64,000 nt of DNA, taken from the NCBI RefSeq assembly GCF_009905375.1, contig NC_133648.1, positions 27,826,980-27,890,979 of the forward strand, given 5' to 3'. The translations under genes and the position numbers were made by a program. Every line of letters begins with the position of its first letter. Position 1 is the first letter of the stretch. The notes beneath the pieces were generated by a model, which searched no databases, was not told the DNA's origin, and worked only from the letters and a program-made list of their open reading frames with translations. This DNA comes from Apium graveolens (lineage: Eukaryota; Streptophyta; Magnoliopsida; Apiales; Apiaceae). Shown in pieces: positions 11,962 to 21,748 of this stretch.

Positions 11962-14269
11962 TTATGATTCATCCTTAGTTATCTGAGTTGGACCTTTGAA
12001 ACCAGTCACTAAAATAGAATCATCATGCATATTTTGATTAACAGGAAAAGGCATGTTATTTGCAAACATGTTATTCCAGTAAGGCATGCTAAATGGCATT
12101 TGAGGCATACTAAATGCAACATAATAAGGATTAGGTACAAATGGTATATTAGCAAATTGTGCATTCATATTCTGAGCAGACATAGCATTCATAGGCATGG
12201 TAGGCATGGCAGTCATGTTGGAAAAAGAAGAGGGTGTAGACATAGGAGTAGGCATGGCAAGTTTGTAATTAACAGACAAATGATTAACATTACCACACTT
12301 AACACATATTTTTCTTGGAGCATATTTATTAGGTGTGTAGTTGTTATGTTTGTTAATTCCTACTTTTCCATTTCTATTGTTTTTCTTTTTAGTTTCTGTT
12401 TCAATCTCAATCTTTTCTAATCTGTCATTTAATTGCTTAATGGACAGATGACCAACATTATCTTTCTTTTCCTTCTTGACTTGACTAGATTCTCCTGGAA
12501 TAAAGTTCTTAGAAACTGATCCATACCTCTCATTCAACTTAGCTAGCTTAGCTTTGCTAATAGGTTTACTCATAGCCGACGGATGTAGCTCATTGTCACT
12601 CGACGAATAATCCTTCTGATTATCTGAAGAATGATTTTCATCATCCATCGAGTCCACATCTGTCAGCAATCCTTCAACCAAATTGGATTCCAACTTCTCC
12701 TTACTCTTCTTCCAGGCTGCATCACAAAAATGACTCAGTACCTTGAACTTTAGTGATTTAAGCATGGACATCTATGGATGATTTCCAGGCATTAATCACT
12801 TCCTGTTCTCATTCAAGATGCTTCTTTAAAATCTCTTTTTTCTTCAAGGACTCAGTTAATTCATCCTTAGCAATCTTACACTCAATTCTCAATTTTTCAA
12901 ATTCAATAAACTGAGACTCTAGCACATTATTCCTCTCACTTAAAAACAAACCATTTTCTTTAATTTTAGCATTTTCCTTAGTGAGGGACTTAAGTGTAAC
13001 ACGCAAGTGATATAATTCTGTGGAAATGTCATTTATTGCATCATTACACTCAGCTTTAGATAAATGTGCTAGATTAGTGGTGATTACCTGATTGCTTGAA
13101 GAACTTGTGTCTGTTTCATCAGATTTGGCCATTAGGGCTAGATTGACATAGCTTGTTTCTTCATCCTCATCCAATCCATCTGTAGCCCAATTATTCTCTT
13201 GTGTGATGAAAGCCCTTTCCTTTTGTTTGAGCAACTCAAAGTATTTCTGTTTATAGTCAACAGGCTCAAACTTCTTCTTGTTAGAATCAGACTTTCTACA
13301 CTCATTGGCAAAATGCCATGCCAAGCCACATTTGAAACATTTAAATTTGAATTTATCCACCATATTTCTATTTGGATTGGCTGCTCCAAAATTCTTTTTG
13401 AATTTGAGCTTGGAAAATCTTCTAGATAGGAATGCTAAATGTTCATCAATATCATCCATGTCATCTTGGCTCAAGTGATCTTTATTTTTAGCTACCAGCC
13501 CTTTACCCTTGCTTTCACAGACCTTTGATGTAGACTCAACAACTTCTACCTTCATCTCTTTCTCCTTCTCGAACTCAGCAGCCAGTGCTATGGACCCTCC
13601 TTTCTTCCTTCCTTTCTCCATCATCTCATCTTGCTATATTTCAATCTCATAAGTTTTTAGGATGCCATACAGTCTCTTCAAGGTGAACTCCTTGTAATCC
13701 TGAGAATTTCTCAATGAGACTGTCATTGGCTTCCACTCTTTTGGAAGAGATCTAAGGAACTTGAGGTTAGAGTCTTTTGTTTGATAGACTCTTCCATGCA
13801 ACTTTAGAGCATTTAGTAGCTTTTGAAATCTACTAAAAATATCAGTGAGAGACTCACTTTCTTCACAGTGAAAATGCTCATATTGCTGAATTAGTAGCTA
13901 CATCTTGTTCTCCCTTACTTGCTCAGTATCATCAAAAATAATCTGGATTGTGTCCCAAACCTCTTTGGATGTTTTACAGTTAATGATGTTATCAAACATG
14001 TCACCATCAATTCCATTGAACAATATGTTCATGGCCTTCTTATCTTTCCTGACTTGCTCAATATCAGGATCTGACCATTCATGCCTAGGTTTGGGAACAG
14101 ATGGTTCACTGCCAGTTGCAGCCCTCATTAGTACACGAGGACCTCTTTCTATGCAATCCACATAGGCCTCATCTTGAGAAAGAAGATGTAGGTGTATCTT
14201 CACCTTCCAGTGGTGATAATTGTCTTTGTCCAGAAATGGAATTTTGACTCCAACATTCTTTTTGTTCAT
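11962..14269 (-). pseudogene. gag of copia element A, with two CCHC knuckles
   Basis: This is the capsid/nucleocapsid region of a Sirevirus-like copia element. It starts at 14269 (MNKKNVGVKIPFLDKDNYHHW), the retrotransposon gag entry. Conserved blocks include MNILFNGIDGDMF, LRSLPKEWKPMT and LYGILKTYE. Knuckle 1 (CX2CX4HX4C; C96, C99, H104, C109 of the 13624-12809 frame) is intact. A Glu/Lys-rich coiled-coil-like part follows. In knuckle 2 (about 12306-12262; C, C, H then Tyr) the last Cys is replaced by Tyr, whereas B keeps it. After that comes a Met/Pro-rich tail. Stops or shifts fall near 13897, 13630, 12800 and 11960. The HPSAM and SSSD words near 12580-12650 are again made by the 11-bp motif. 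Confidence 0.88.
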
Positions 14270-14315
14270 CTTGTTATTTGTTGTGATCTTTATACTCTTT
14301 GTACTTCAAGTGTTT

Positions 14316-14327
14316 GCTCTGATACCA
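14316..14327 (-). promoter_or_regulatory. Primer-binding site of element A (initiator tRNA-Met)
   Basis: The sense strand reads TGGTATCAGAGC, two bases after the 5' LTR end. It is complementary to the 3' end of plant initiator tRNA-Met, which primes minus-strand cDNA. Confidence 0.92.
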
Positions 14328-14329
14328 AA

Positions 14330-15362
14330 TGTTATCCCCTAATAATACAACAAGAATTACAGAAGGGGGGTTGAATGTAATTCTGGCTACTTTTTCAAGA
14401 TTTTAAAAACTGTTCTAACTGAATATATATAAGTGTTTGATTTGCAGAGTGCGGAATGAAAGAGTTATATAAATCAAAACACAAAGTAATAAAAACACAA
14501 GCTTTTAAAACTTTCTGGTGGATTTGAATGTATCCACCAGATATATATATATATATCAGTTTGAGAACTCTGTGTAGCTTAGAATGGCTCACAGCTGCTT
14601 TACAAGTAGAACAAACAAACTACAGAGAAATTTTTGACAAGTACAACTTTTCTATCTCTCTTTAAAATGTGTGTGCTTAGTTGAATATTCTACTAGCTAC
14701 ACTTGGTTTATATATCACCAAGTTTACATGATAATAAGACAAGATAATAAAACAAAACATATCTAGTCTAACTCCATGCTGCTTCATTATTCTATTCCAG
14801 CATCTTTGAACATCTTCACAATTGCATGGAAATGGTAATGCTTTCTTGTTCTCAAATTTCTTCTTAACAGGCTGCCACATTCTTTTTGTAAACACCCAAC
14901 ACATATGACTGTGTTGTCACTGTCAACCGATATTTGAATTTGATCATCCTTCGGGTACATGTTTGTCATCCGTCGGGTAGCTTTGTTGATCATCCGTCGG
15001 GTAGCTTTGTTGATCATCCGTCGGGTAGCTATTTGTCACTTGACTCCATTTCACTTATACAGAATTAAAAGACATCTCATATTTACAATAAATCAACCTA
15101 TTCTGCATATCCACTAATAGTCAACATGACTCATATACCCCTACCGAATCTACACAAAGTTGTTTGCAGAAATGCGCTATAATACTTATTTGTTACATAA
15201 GCTACTCACCCGGTGGATGTCAAATTTTCATCCATCGGGACTATATTAAATCATCCGTCGGGACTATATTTGATCATACGTCGAGTGCTACAAGATTTAC
15301 TAAGTTAAATCTACTAAGGTGTTTTGTTTTTTTATCATCAAGTACACAACATATTCCTAACA
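14330..15362 (-). repeat. 5' LTR of copia element A
   Basis: A 1,033-bp LTR, TGTTATCCCC...CCTAACA in window orientation, next to the TSD copy GTACA at 15363. It carries the stem-loop at 14515-14540, a shorter (AT)n than its partner, the TATA element at 14705-14719, and motif copies around 14942-15025 and 15227-15290. It shows scattered substitutions relative to 2217-3268. Confidence 0.92.
14705..14719 (-). promoter_or_regulatory. TATA box of copia element A (5' LTR)
   Basis: The sense strand reads GGTGATATATAAACC. The same 15-mer occurs at the equivalent place in both B LTRs (20930-20944 and 46695-46709) and in S3 (near 28421-28435), with one change in S2 (near 22714). Conservation across LTR families marks it as the core promoter. 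Confidence 0.75.
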
Positions 15363-16330
15363 GTACATGAATGAGGCCCCGTTGTTGGCGAAACCTAATC
15401 CTTAGGACATCCTTTACTTATACCTCGCGGTATTTGAACAAGCCGCGAATGCAGTCCTGATAAAGGAAGAACAGAAACTCCAGAAGCCTGTTTATTATGT
15501 GAGCAAGGTACTTCACAGAGCGGAGTTGAACTACTCCACCACTGAAAAGTTCGCACTTTCCCTCATCACAACCTCGAGGAAGTTAAGACCATACTTCCAG
15601 GCCCACAAGATCGAAGTCCTGACAGACCAACCTTTGAAAAACATTCTTCACATCCCGAAGGCAAGTGGCCGACTTATAAAATGGACAATTCAGTTAGAAG
15701 AATTTGACATCAAATACAAGCCTCAAACATCCATCAAGGCTCAGGCCTTAGCAGACTTTATGGTCGAATGCACCATTGATGACCAAAAAGTCGGGGGCAA
15801 TAGATATTAACCCCAGAAGGAGAAGAGAAACAAAAAGCTGAAGGTGCGACTCTGAAAGAGTACCGAGTTCTCCATTTTAACGGAGCATCCAAAATAAAAT
15901 CTAGTGATACAGGCCTAGTCTTGCAAATCCCCGAAGGGTTTATGATTAAGTATGCTTTCAAGTTGGACTTCCCAACTATGAACAACGAAGCAGAATATGA
16001 AGCTTTGATAGTCGTCTTAGGCTTGGTTAGAGCTGTGAGGGCCAAAAACCTTAAGATTCGGGAAATTCGAGAGTTGTGGTTGCTCAAGTTAATGTAGAGT
16101 TTGAGGCCAAAGATGATATAATGGCTAAGTACCTAAGAGTCGTAAATGGAATACTAAATCAGTTTGATGAATGGTATGCTGAACATGTTTCGAGAGAGGA
16201 GAACATTATGACCGATGCCCTATCTAATTTTTCCTCGTCTGAAATCGAGAACTACCCGAGAAGTATTTACTTCCAGGTCCTGAAGATCCCTACCTTAAAA
16301 AATATAAGTAAACGTTGGATTTTGAGTTCA
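15363..16330 (+). pseudogene. RNase H and second (archaeal-type) RNase H of gypsy element H0
   Basis: This continues the gypsy pol split by element A. From 15420 the frame reads LYLAVFEQAANAVLIKEE, then VYYVSKVLHRAELNYSTTEK and LTDQPLKNILHIPKASGR, the standard Ty3/gypsy RNase H blocks, and ends near 15810 with a stop. In another frame a second RNase H begins at about 15875 with FNGASKIKSS, followed by NNEAEYEALI. The first catalytic Asp of the usual FDGAS is Asn here (codon 15879-15881). The piece at 16076-16330 (WYAEHVSREENIMTDALS) closes it. RT-RNase H-aRNH order is typical of the Tat clade. Integrase does not follow; the sequence changes near 16335. Confidence 0.85.
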
Positions 16331-16800
16331 ATTAGGTAGGTACTCAAAAGAGAAAGTAAATTTGGAATTATTCGAACTTTTGGGGACAAGGTAAGTGTAT
16401 CACTTACTTGGCCAATTTGGATTGGTGACTAGGCTATTCTCTAATTCAGTGCCTTGTTTACAAGGAAGTGCCCCTTCTTACTTGGCTAATCAGTTTGAAT
16501 AAATCTAGATTTATAGACTTTTTGCTGGTCCAAAAGTTAGGAGCTGTCTAGATTTTTTTAGGATTACCCATAGATCTAAATTTTTTTTATTTTTGATTCT
16601 AATTTTTCTTGGGTGTTTACTTATAGCTCTTCTCTGCTACGTGTTTACTTCTCTTATATGCAAAGTAATTGGGTACGAGACTATTCATCTAAATTAATAA
16701 GACACGCTAACCTTTCATCTCCTAAAGTAGTAAGGCAACTAGAATTATCTTCACCCACTAAAATTAAATCAAAAGAAAAAGTAGAAATTTCACCTGTAAT
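16331..16800 (+). other. Leader-like non-coding stretch before a gypsy gag
   Basis: A T-rich sequence with no supported ORF. It lies between the end of the H0 pol remnant and the Athila-like gag, so it is probably that element's leader or 5' LTR remnant. A GTAAGTG sequence at 16390 and an AAGGAAG/CTTGTTT palindrome near 16450 are visible but I assign them no role. I find no clear LTR ends or PBS. Confidence 0.35.
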
Positions 16801-16801
16801 C

Positions 16802-17153
16802 ATGTCTGTCCCACTTAAAGACCGTTGTTATCCAGCGTGTTCCGCTGAACCCTCATGCATAGTCTTACCTCAAGTAACCGCGAATAATTTTAAAATTAAA
16901 CATCACAACATTAGCATATTACCTAGGTCTGCTGGGGTTGAGAGATAAGATCGATATCTTTTCATTGGAGAATTTGAGGAAGTGTGCGCGTTACAAAAAC
17001 TCCAACAACTTAGTGAAGACTCGATTAGGCTCCGACTTATTAACTTTGCTTTAAAAGAATAGGCTAGGCAATGGTTGTATAGTCTACATGTTAACTCTAT
17101 TTGCACGTGGAAGGGATTTGTGTCTATCTTTCTTAAAAAAATATTTTCCAAAT
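16802..17153 (+). pseudogene. Athila-like Ty3/gypsy gag fragment
   Basis: From the ATG at 16802 the frame reads MSVPLKDRCYPACS, then TANNFKIKHHNISILPRSAG and a stop. Further gag blocks follow: FIGEFEEVCALQKLQQLSED, LRLINFALKE (stop), ARQWLYSLHVNSICTWKGF and FLKKIFSKL. This is the retrotransposon gag domain of large plant gypsy elements (the consensus ends TW..L...FL.KFFP). The domain is cut at 17153 by the LTR of element D. The rest would lie beyond the right edge of the window if D is complete. It cannot belong to H0 in normal order, because gag here follows RNase H. Confidence 0.7.
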
Positions 17154-17832
17154 TGTTGTGGATAAAAAACATGTATTTATTGCGTTTATTCAATGTTAGG
17201 GTTTGATAAGCTTCGAGCTTTAAAGGCTGCGCTTGCATTTCGTGGCTTGAATCTGCCTTCACAAGATGTCTACGTACCTTGGCGTCTGCCAAGGATCAAG
17301 CCAAAATTTAGTTCTTGGTGATGCTTTCCCTCGGGGCTATGGTAGCAAGAGCTCACCAAGGACGTAGTGACTTTTATGTCCTTCGAGGACTGAGTCTAAA
17401 ACATCGTTCCAGGTAATGGCCTCGTGACTTGTAGGATGCCTTTGCGACTTTGTCACGTGCGGAGATCTTGTCTAAAAACGTTCTTCTGAAGTTGAAGGGG
17501 TAAGACCCTTTATATAGATGTTGAGAGTCTAGGAATTAGGGTAGAATTGGGTGACTTGATGGGCAAGTCCCCACCTCTGATTGGACTTTGGAGTCATAAA
17601 AAGCAAGAATTAGTTTTCTTCTGAATTTAGGTTGCTTGGAGGCTACTTCTTGTGGAAGTAGTTACTTATTTGAACACATTTATTGGGCTGTTTAATTAGC
17701 CCCCTTATTAATTATGAAATTAATAATTAATTAGGATTTTGGGCCTCATTAACCGGGCTTTTCCCTTTGACCAAATCAGGTCTGATTAATGCGACATTAA
17801 CTCCGAAATTAGGGTTATTTTTATCCCTATCA
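17154..17832 (-). repeat. 3' LTR of gypsy element D
   Basis: A 679-bp LTR, TGTTGTGG...CCCTATCA in window orientation. The first 480 bp match 63519-64000. It interrupts an Athila-like gag on its left. The sense start TGATAGGGATAAA is preceded by a perfect polypurine tract. Confidence 0.88.
17508..17517 (-). promoter_or_regulatory. TATA box in the 3' LTR of D
   Basis: The sense strand reads CTATATAAAG. The counterpart in the other LTR (63876-63885) reads ATATATAAAG. Confidence 0.65.
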
Positions 17833-17845
17833 TTTTCCCCCCAAC
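17833..17845 (-). promoter_or_regulatory. Polypurine tract of gypsy element D
   Basis: The sense strand reads GTTGGGGGGAAAA immediately before the TG of the 3' LTR. Confidence 0.85.
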
Positions 17846-18099
17846 TTCTGGGAAACACACTCGATGTTTTGTAGAAGTTAAATTATCTCTGACCCTATCA
17901 GGGGTATCATTTTTAGCGTAAAGTGTGGAGCGACCTACACATTTACAACGATTTGTCTTATCCGAGAGTTCAGGATATTTTATGGAATTTTCATAATTTT
18001 CCATACTCATTTTCTTACCTTATTCCTATATTTAGGAATTTTATGGTATTTTTCCCTTAATTTTCGGGGATTATCTCGTACTCACAAGTATTTTTTCTA

Positions 18100-18400
18100 A
18101 ATTTTTAAAAACAATTTGGTACCTCCGGGTACTTTTCCTAATTTTCCTAATATTTTAGGAATTATTCCGTACCACCAGATATTTTTCGTAATTTTTCCTA
18201 ATATTTTGGGAATTTTTCTGTACCTTCAGGTATTTTTCGTGATATTTCCTAATATTTTAGGAATTTTTATTATACCTCCGGGTATTTTCCGTGATTTTTC
18301 CTAATATTTTAGGAATTTTTATTATTATTTTCTGGAATTTCTCCTTAATTTCAGGAATTTTTCCTTAATTTCAGGAATTTTTCCTTAATTTCTATTTTTT
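18100..18400. repeat. Tandem repeats in the 3' UTR of D: about 52-bp and 18-bp units
   Basis: About four diverged units of about 52 bp contain TTTTTCCTAATATTTTAGG and ACC(T/A)CCGGGTATTTTTCGT. They are followed (about 18345-18395) by three copies of an 18-bp unit CTTAATTTCAGGAATTTTT. They lie between integrase and the PPT, the place where Tat/Ogre-type elements are known to carry hypervariable tandem repeats. A short plus-strand ORF here is only a by-product of the repeats. Confidence 0.75.
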
Positions 18401-19075
18401 TAAAATTTTGATCAGGAATCCATTCGGTCAAAATCCTGGTAAAATTATGGTCCCATAGTGTCTGGTCGAAGCTACTTTCGATCAGGATGACTCGGTCAGG
18501 ATCTTGACCGAATTTGGTTAGGACCTCGAGTAGACCCCGTGCTTCTGACCGAATTAAGGCCTCATATTTTTTGGTCGAAGTTACTTTCGGTCAGGACGAC
18601 TCGATCAGGATCCTGACCCCTTAGATCAGGATTCTGACCCCTGGCCGAACGATTCACAATTTAGATCAGGAATCCTGACCCCTTGGATCAGGATTCTGAC
18701 CCCTGGTCGGACGATTCTCAATTTAGATCAGGAATCCTGACCCCTTGGATCAGGATTCTGACCCTTGGTCGAATAATTCACAAATTAAATCCGGAATCCT
18801 GACCTCTGGGGTCAAGATTCTAACCCCTTGGACTAGGATTCTGACCCCTTGGACCAGGATCCACAATTTAGATCAGGAATCCTGACCTCTTGGATCAGGA
18901 TTCTGACCCCTTGGACTAGGATTCACAATTTAGATTAAGAATCCTGACATCTTGGACCAGGATTCACAATTTAGATTAGAAATCCTGACCTCTTGGACCA
19001 GGATTCACAATTTAGACTCAGGATTCTGACCCCTTGGACCAGGTTTCATAATTTAGATCAGGATTCCCCAATTAC
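18400..19075. repeat. Tandem repeats in the 3' UTR of D: GATCAGGAATCCTGACC arrays
   Basis: A degenerate array of about 62-bp units, later shortening to about 45 bp, is built from GATCAGGAATCCTGACC, CCTTGGATCAGGATTCTGACC and a CACAATTTA joint. The core TCAGGATTCTGA/TCAGGAATCCTGA is nearly palindromic. The left part (18410-18620) holds an older form with GGTCGAAG(C/T)TACTTTCG. There is no ORF. Confidence 0.75.
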
Positions 19076-19399
19076 GAGCTGCAAGCCTTTCAACAACCAT
19101 AACTTTGTGCTCGTTTTCCTGATTTGAGCTTATAATATATCAAATCGAGGCTTATTAAGGGATCTAACTTATAATAGCATTCATCTCTTACCACTTACAA
19201 TCCTTAATTCTTTAATAGGATAAAATCATGGCTCTACGAGCGTTTGCTTGGACGAAACATGCCTTCTCCTTGCCTTCAACTGGATGGAACGTGGCCTCTA
19301 CGAGCCCTCCCATTTCTTTTTCCTTAGATCGTCTGACTAAGTGCGTTGTCCTATTTTGATGCTCAATTTAATTAAACCCCCAGGTTTAAAGTGTGTCAA
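19076..19399. other. Between the 3' UTR repeats and integrase of D: nothing recognised
   Basis: No ORF of note and no recognisable domain. It probably covers the extreme C-terminus of pol and the start of the 3' UTR of D. Confidence 0.5.
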
Positions 19400-20248
19400 G
19401 TATATATACCTCATTTTCTTTAAACATTTTCAAGCTTGTAGGAGCCTCATCTTAATTCTGTTCTTGACTAGATGCGGCCCTTCGAAACATGGGATTCGGC
19501 TCTCCTTTCTGCCTAACTTCGGGTGCATTAACCTCTCTAAGGAGTAATGTCCATTGTTAATAAAATCATTCCTTTACTTTTTGCGTTATTAAAAACTTAT
19601 TTCTGATCCTCAGCAATCCCGGTTTTGGCTTAATCAAATTTAGAGTATGTGTCATGTCTTCTTCGTTCTTCTAGGACTCAAAGGCCTCGACCCTTGGGAT
19701 GGAGTGATTCCAAAGGGCATCCCAACCTTATCCTTTTAGGTTAACAAGAATGACGTAACTCCTGTATTTACTTTATAAGTGGCATGATAGTCCGCTGAAG
19801 CATTTCTCGAATATTCGGTCCTCTTCTTCAGTCCATAAAGGACTATCCACATGGCCGTCTCGGCTTGCTTATTCACTTTGGACAAGTATGAAGTAGGAAT
19901 CATGGTTATTCTCCTCATAATCATTTGTTTGTATTTTTTTTAAATCCTTGTTGTTGAGCTGATGTTCATCATCCGCCACTGAGATTCGTGGAAGTCCATA
20001 TTCGTGTATCACACTTTCTCACGGAAATTATGTCACTTGCTTGGGGGTTATCATAGCTATGTGTTTAGCCTCAATCCACCTCATGAAGTAGCTTATTGTT
20101 ATTATCGAGAACTGCCTTTGGGCATTGGCTATGTCCGTGCTTCAAGCATCTCTCATATTTTCTTCTCATTATCTTTGTCATCTGCCATCATTTCTGACCA
20201 ATATATTTTGAATAAGATACGTTTTGAGCGACAGCCTTACCCTCAAGC
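19400..20248 (-). pseudogene. Integrase remnant of gypsy element D
   Basis: In sense order, a degraded zinc-domain end (YWSEMM near 20190; the family consensus is YYWPTM) comes first. A poorly preserved core follows. The best part is the core/C-terminal block at about 19924-19736, with GLKKRTEYSRNASADY and YKVNTGVTSF, where Tat integrases read GLKKRLE..WVDEL and YRTT...TGETPF. Then come GMPFGITPSQGSR and a MTHTLNLI block, typical of the post-core region. Catalytic residues cannot be placed. Copia element B is inserted upstream of the zinc domain (TSD GTAGC at 20249). Confidence 0.75.
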
Positions 20249-20350
20249 GTAGCTGTTAGTCCCTAACAATGTAACAAGAATTAGAGAAGGGGGTTGAATG
20301 GAATTCTTGAAACTTTTTCTGAATTATAAAATGTTCTAACTTAAGATATA

Positions 20351-20631
20351 CTCCCTCCGTCCTTTTGATTTATTATCAAAAGGATTGGACACGGACATTA
20401 AGAAATATGTATAAAGTAGTGAAAAAGAGATAGAAAAGTGGGTAAAGTGGCGGGACCCATTGATTTTTAATGTATAGAAGAGAGATAGCGGGGTAAAAGT
20501 AGTGTGAAAAGGAAGAAAAAGTGGGGAAATAAGGGGACCCATTGACTATTTTTAGGAAGTTTTGAAATGTAAAGAAATGAATAAGACATCCAAAAAAGGA
20601 AAGTGTAAAGAAATGAAAAAGACAGAGGGAG
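20351..20631. mobile_element. Stowaway-like MITE (281 bp, TA target duplication)
   Basis: The ends are CTCCCTCCGTCC and (inverted) CTCCCTCTGTC, the terminal inverted repeat of Stowaway (Tc1/mariner-derived) MITEs. TA flanks both sides (20349-20350, 20632-20633). The partner LTR of the same element (46441-46470) gives the empty site AAGATATATATGACAG, so the insertion came after B integrated. There is no coding capacity. Near the left end CCTTTTGAT and ATCAAAAGG (20361-20383) form a perfect 9-bp hairpin. Confidence 0.92.
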
Positions 20632-20748
20632 TATATGACAGTGTTTTAATTTGCAAAGCGCGAAATGACAAGTTAAATATGTATCAAAACACAAAGTAAT
20701 AAAAACACAAGTCTTTAGAACTTTCTGGTGGATTTGAATGTATCCACC

Positions 20749-20782
<34 letters not shown>

Positions 20783-20929
20783 AGAGAACTCTGTAAAGCT
20801 TGAATAGCTCACAGCTGCTTACAAATGAGAACAACTAAACTTACAGAGAAATGCTAAGGATACAACTTACAAATGTTTCGCTGAGAAAAATACTTGCTTA
20901 GTCTTGTTGTTGTTCTATTTGCTACTCTT

Positions 20930-20944
20930 GGTTTATATATCACC
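20930..20944 (-). promoter_or_regulatory. TATA box in the 3' LTR of B
   Basis: The sense strand reads GGTGATATATAAACC, identical to the elements in the 5' LTRs of A and B. Confidence 0.65.
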
Positions 20945-21560
20945 AAGATTACACAGTAATAAGACAAGATAATAAAACAAAACCTATCAAGTCTAATACT
21001 ATGCTGCTTCACTACTCTATTCCAGCATATTTAAATATCTTCATAATAACATGGAAATGGCAATGCTTCTTTGTTCTCAAAAACCCAGTTGAATAGGCTC
21101 CCACATTCCTTTTGCATACACTCGACGCATGTGACTGTGTTGTCACTGTCAATAGATGTTTGAATTAATTATCCGTCGGGTACATGATCATCCGTCGGGT
21201 AGCTTTGTTGATCATCCGTCGGGTAGCTATTTGGCACTTGACTTCATTTCATTTATGCAGAATTATAAGATATCATCTATGTACAATTAATCAACCTATT
21301 CTGCATATCTATTTAAAGTCAACATGACTTATATGCTACTACAGAATCTATACAAAGGTGTATGCAAAAATGTACTACATGACTTATTGTTACATAAGCT
21401 ACTCACTCGATGGATGTCAAATCATCATCCATCGGGACTATATTGAGTCATCCATCAGGACTATATTTGCTTATCCGTCGAGTGCTACATTTTTCACTAA
21501 GTTAAATCTACTAAGGTGTTTTGTTAATAAAATCATCAAGTTCACAACATATACACAACA

Positions 21561-21575
21561 ATCTCCCCCAATTTA
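21561..21575 (-). promoter_or_regulatory. Polypurine tract of copia element B
   Basis: Sense TAAATTGGGGGAGAT, directly before the 3' LTR and identical to that of A. Confidence 0.85.
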
Positions 21576-21748
21576 TGTCTACTAGAATTGTAGCCATAAA
21601 TTAAGAGAAACTTGATGAAAACAAAACACCCTAAAAATACAAATTTAAATGGAAGTAGATAAAACTGTAAAGTGCTGCAATTAACAAAATGTACAAAGAT
21701 TTGCTCACAATTATTTTCAAGGTTCTCCTCTAGCTTGAGCAGATTAAT

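Larger units (their letters stand above)
2217..15362 (-). mobile_element. Copia element A: complete Sirevirus-like retrotransposon with an extra 3' ORF
   Basis: A 13,146-bp element with two LTRs (2217-3268 and 14330-15362), both TG...CA, and an exact TSD GTACA (2212-2216 and 15363-15367). It interrupts H0 between its RT and RNase H. Read on the minus strand the order is 5' LTR, PBS matching initiator tRNA-Met (14316-14327), gag with two CCHC knuckles, PR, IN, RT, RNase H, a motif-rich spacer, a very long ORF3, PPT and 3' LTR. IN before RT makes it Ty1/copia. The gag type, Met PBS, GGGGGAGA PPT and post-pol ORF fit the Sirevirus lineage. The LTRs differ mainly in the length of an (AT)n run plus scattered substitutions. 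Every reading frame has stops or frameshifts, so it is not autonomous. Confidence 0.93.
20254..21560 (-). repeat. 3' LTR of copia element B, carrying a MITE
   Basis: 1,307 bp, TGTTAGTCCC...TACACAACA; about 1,024 bp without the MITE and its TA duplication. It has the stem-loop (20725-20750), an (AT)n run (20751-20780), the TATA element (20930-20944), and motif copies near 21172-21226 and 21413-21482. Confidence 0.92.

Noticed and set aside
12025..12420. Plus-strand His/Arg-rich ORF, also present at 32340-32735 in the second copia copy
   Set aside because: It is antisense to the Met/Pro-rich gag tail in both copies; its conservation follows from the sense frame and from ATG/CAT symmetry.
16802..17153. 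Athila-like gag as part of the same element as the H0 pol
   Set aside because: In any gypsy element gag precedes pol; here it follows RNase H on the same strand, so two different elements are more likely.
18116..18304. Plus-strand ORF with PNILGI repeats
   Set aside because: It is encoded by the 52-bp tandem repeat of the D 3' UTR and is antisense to D.
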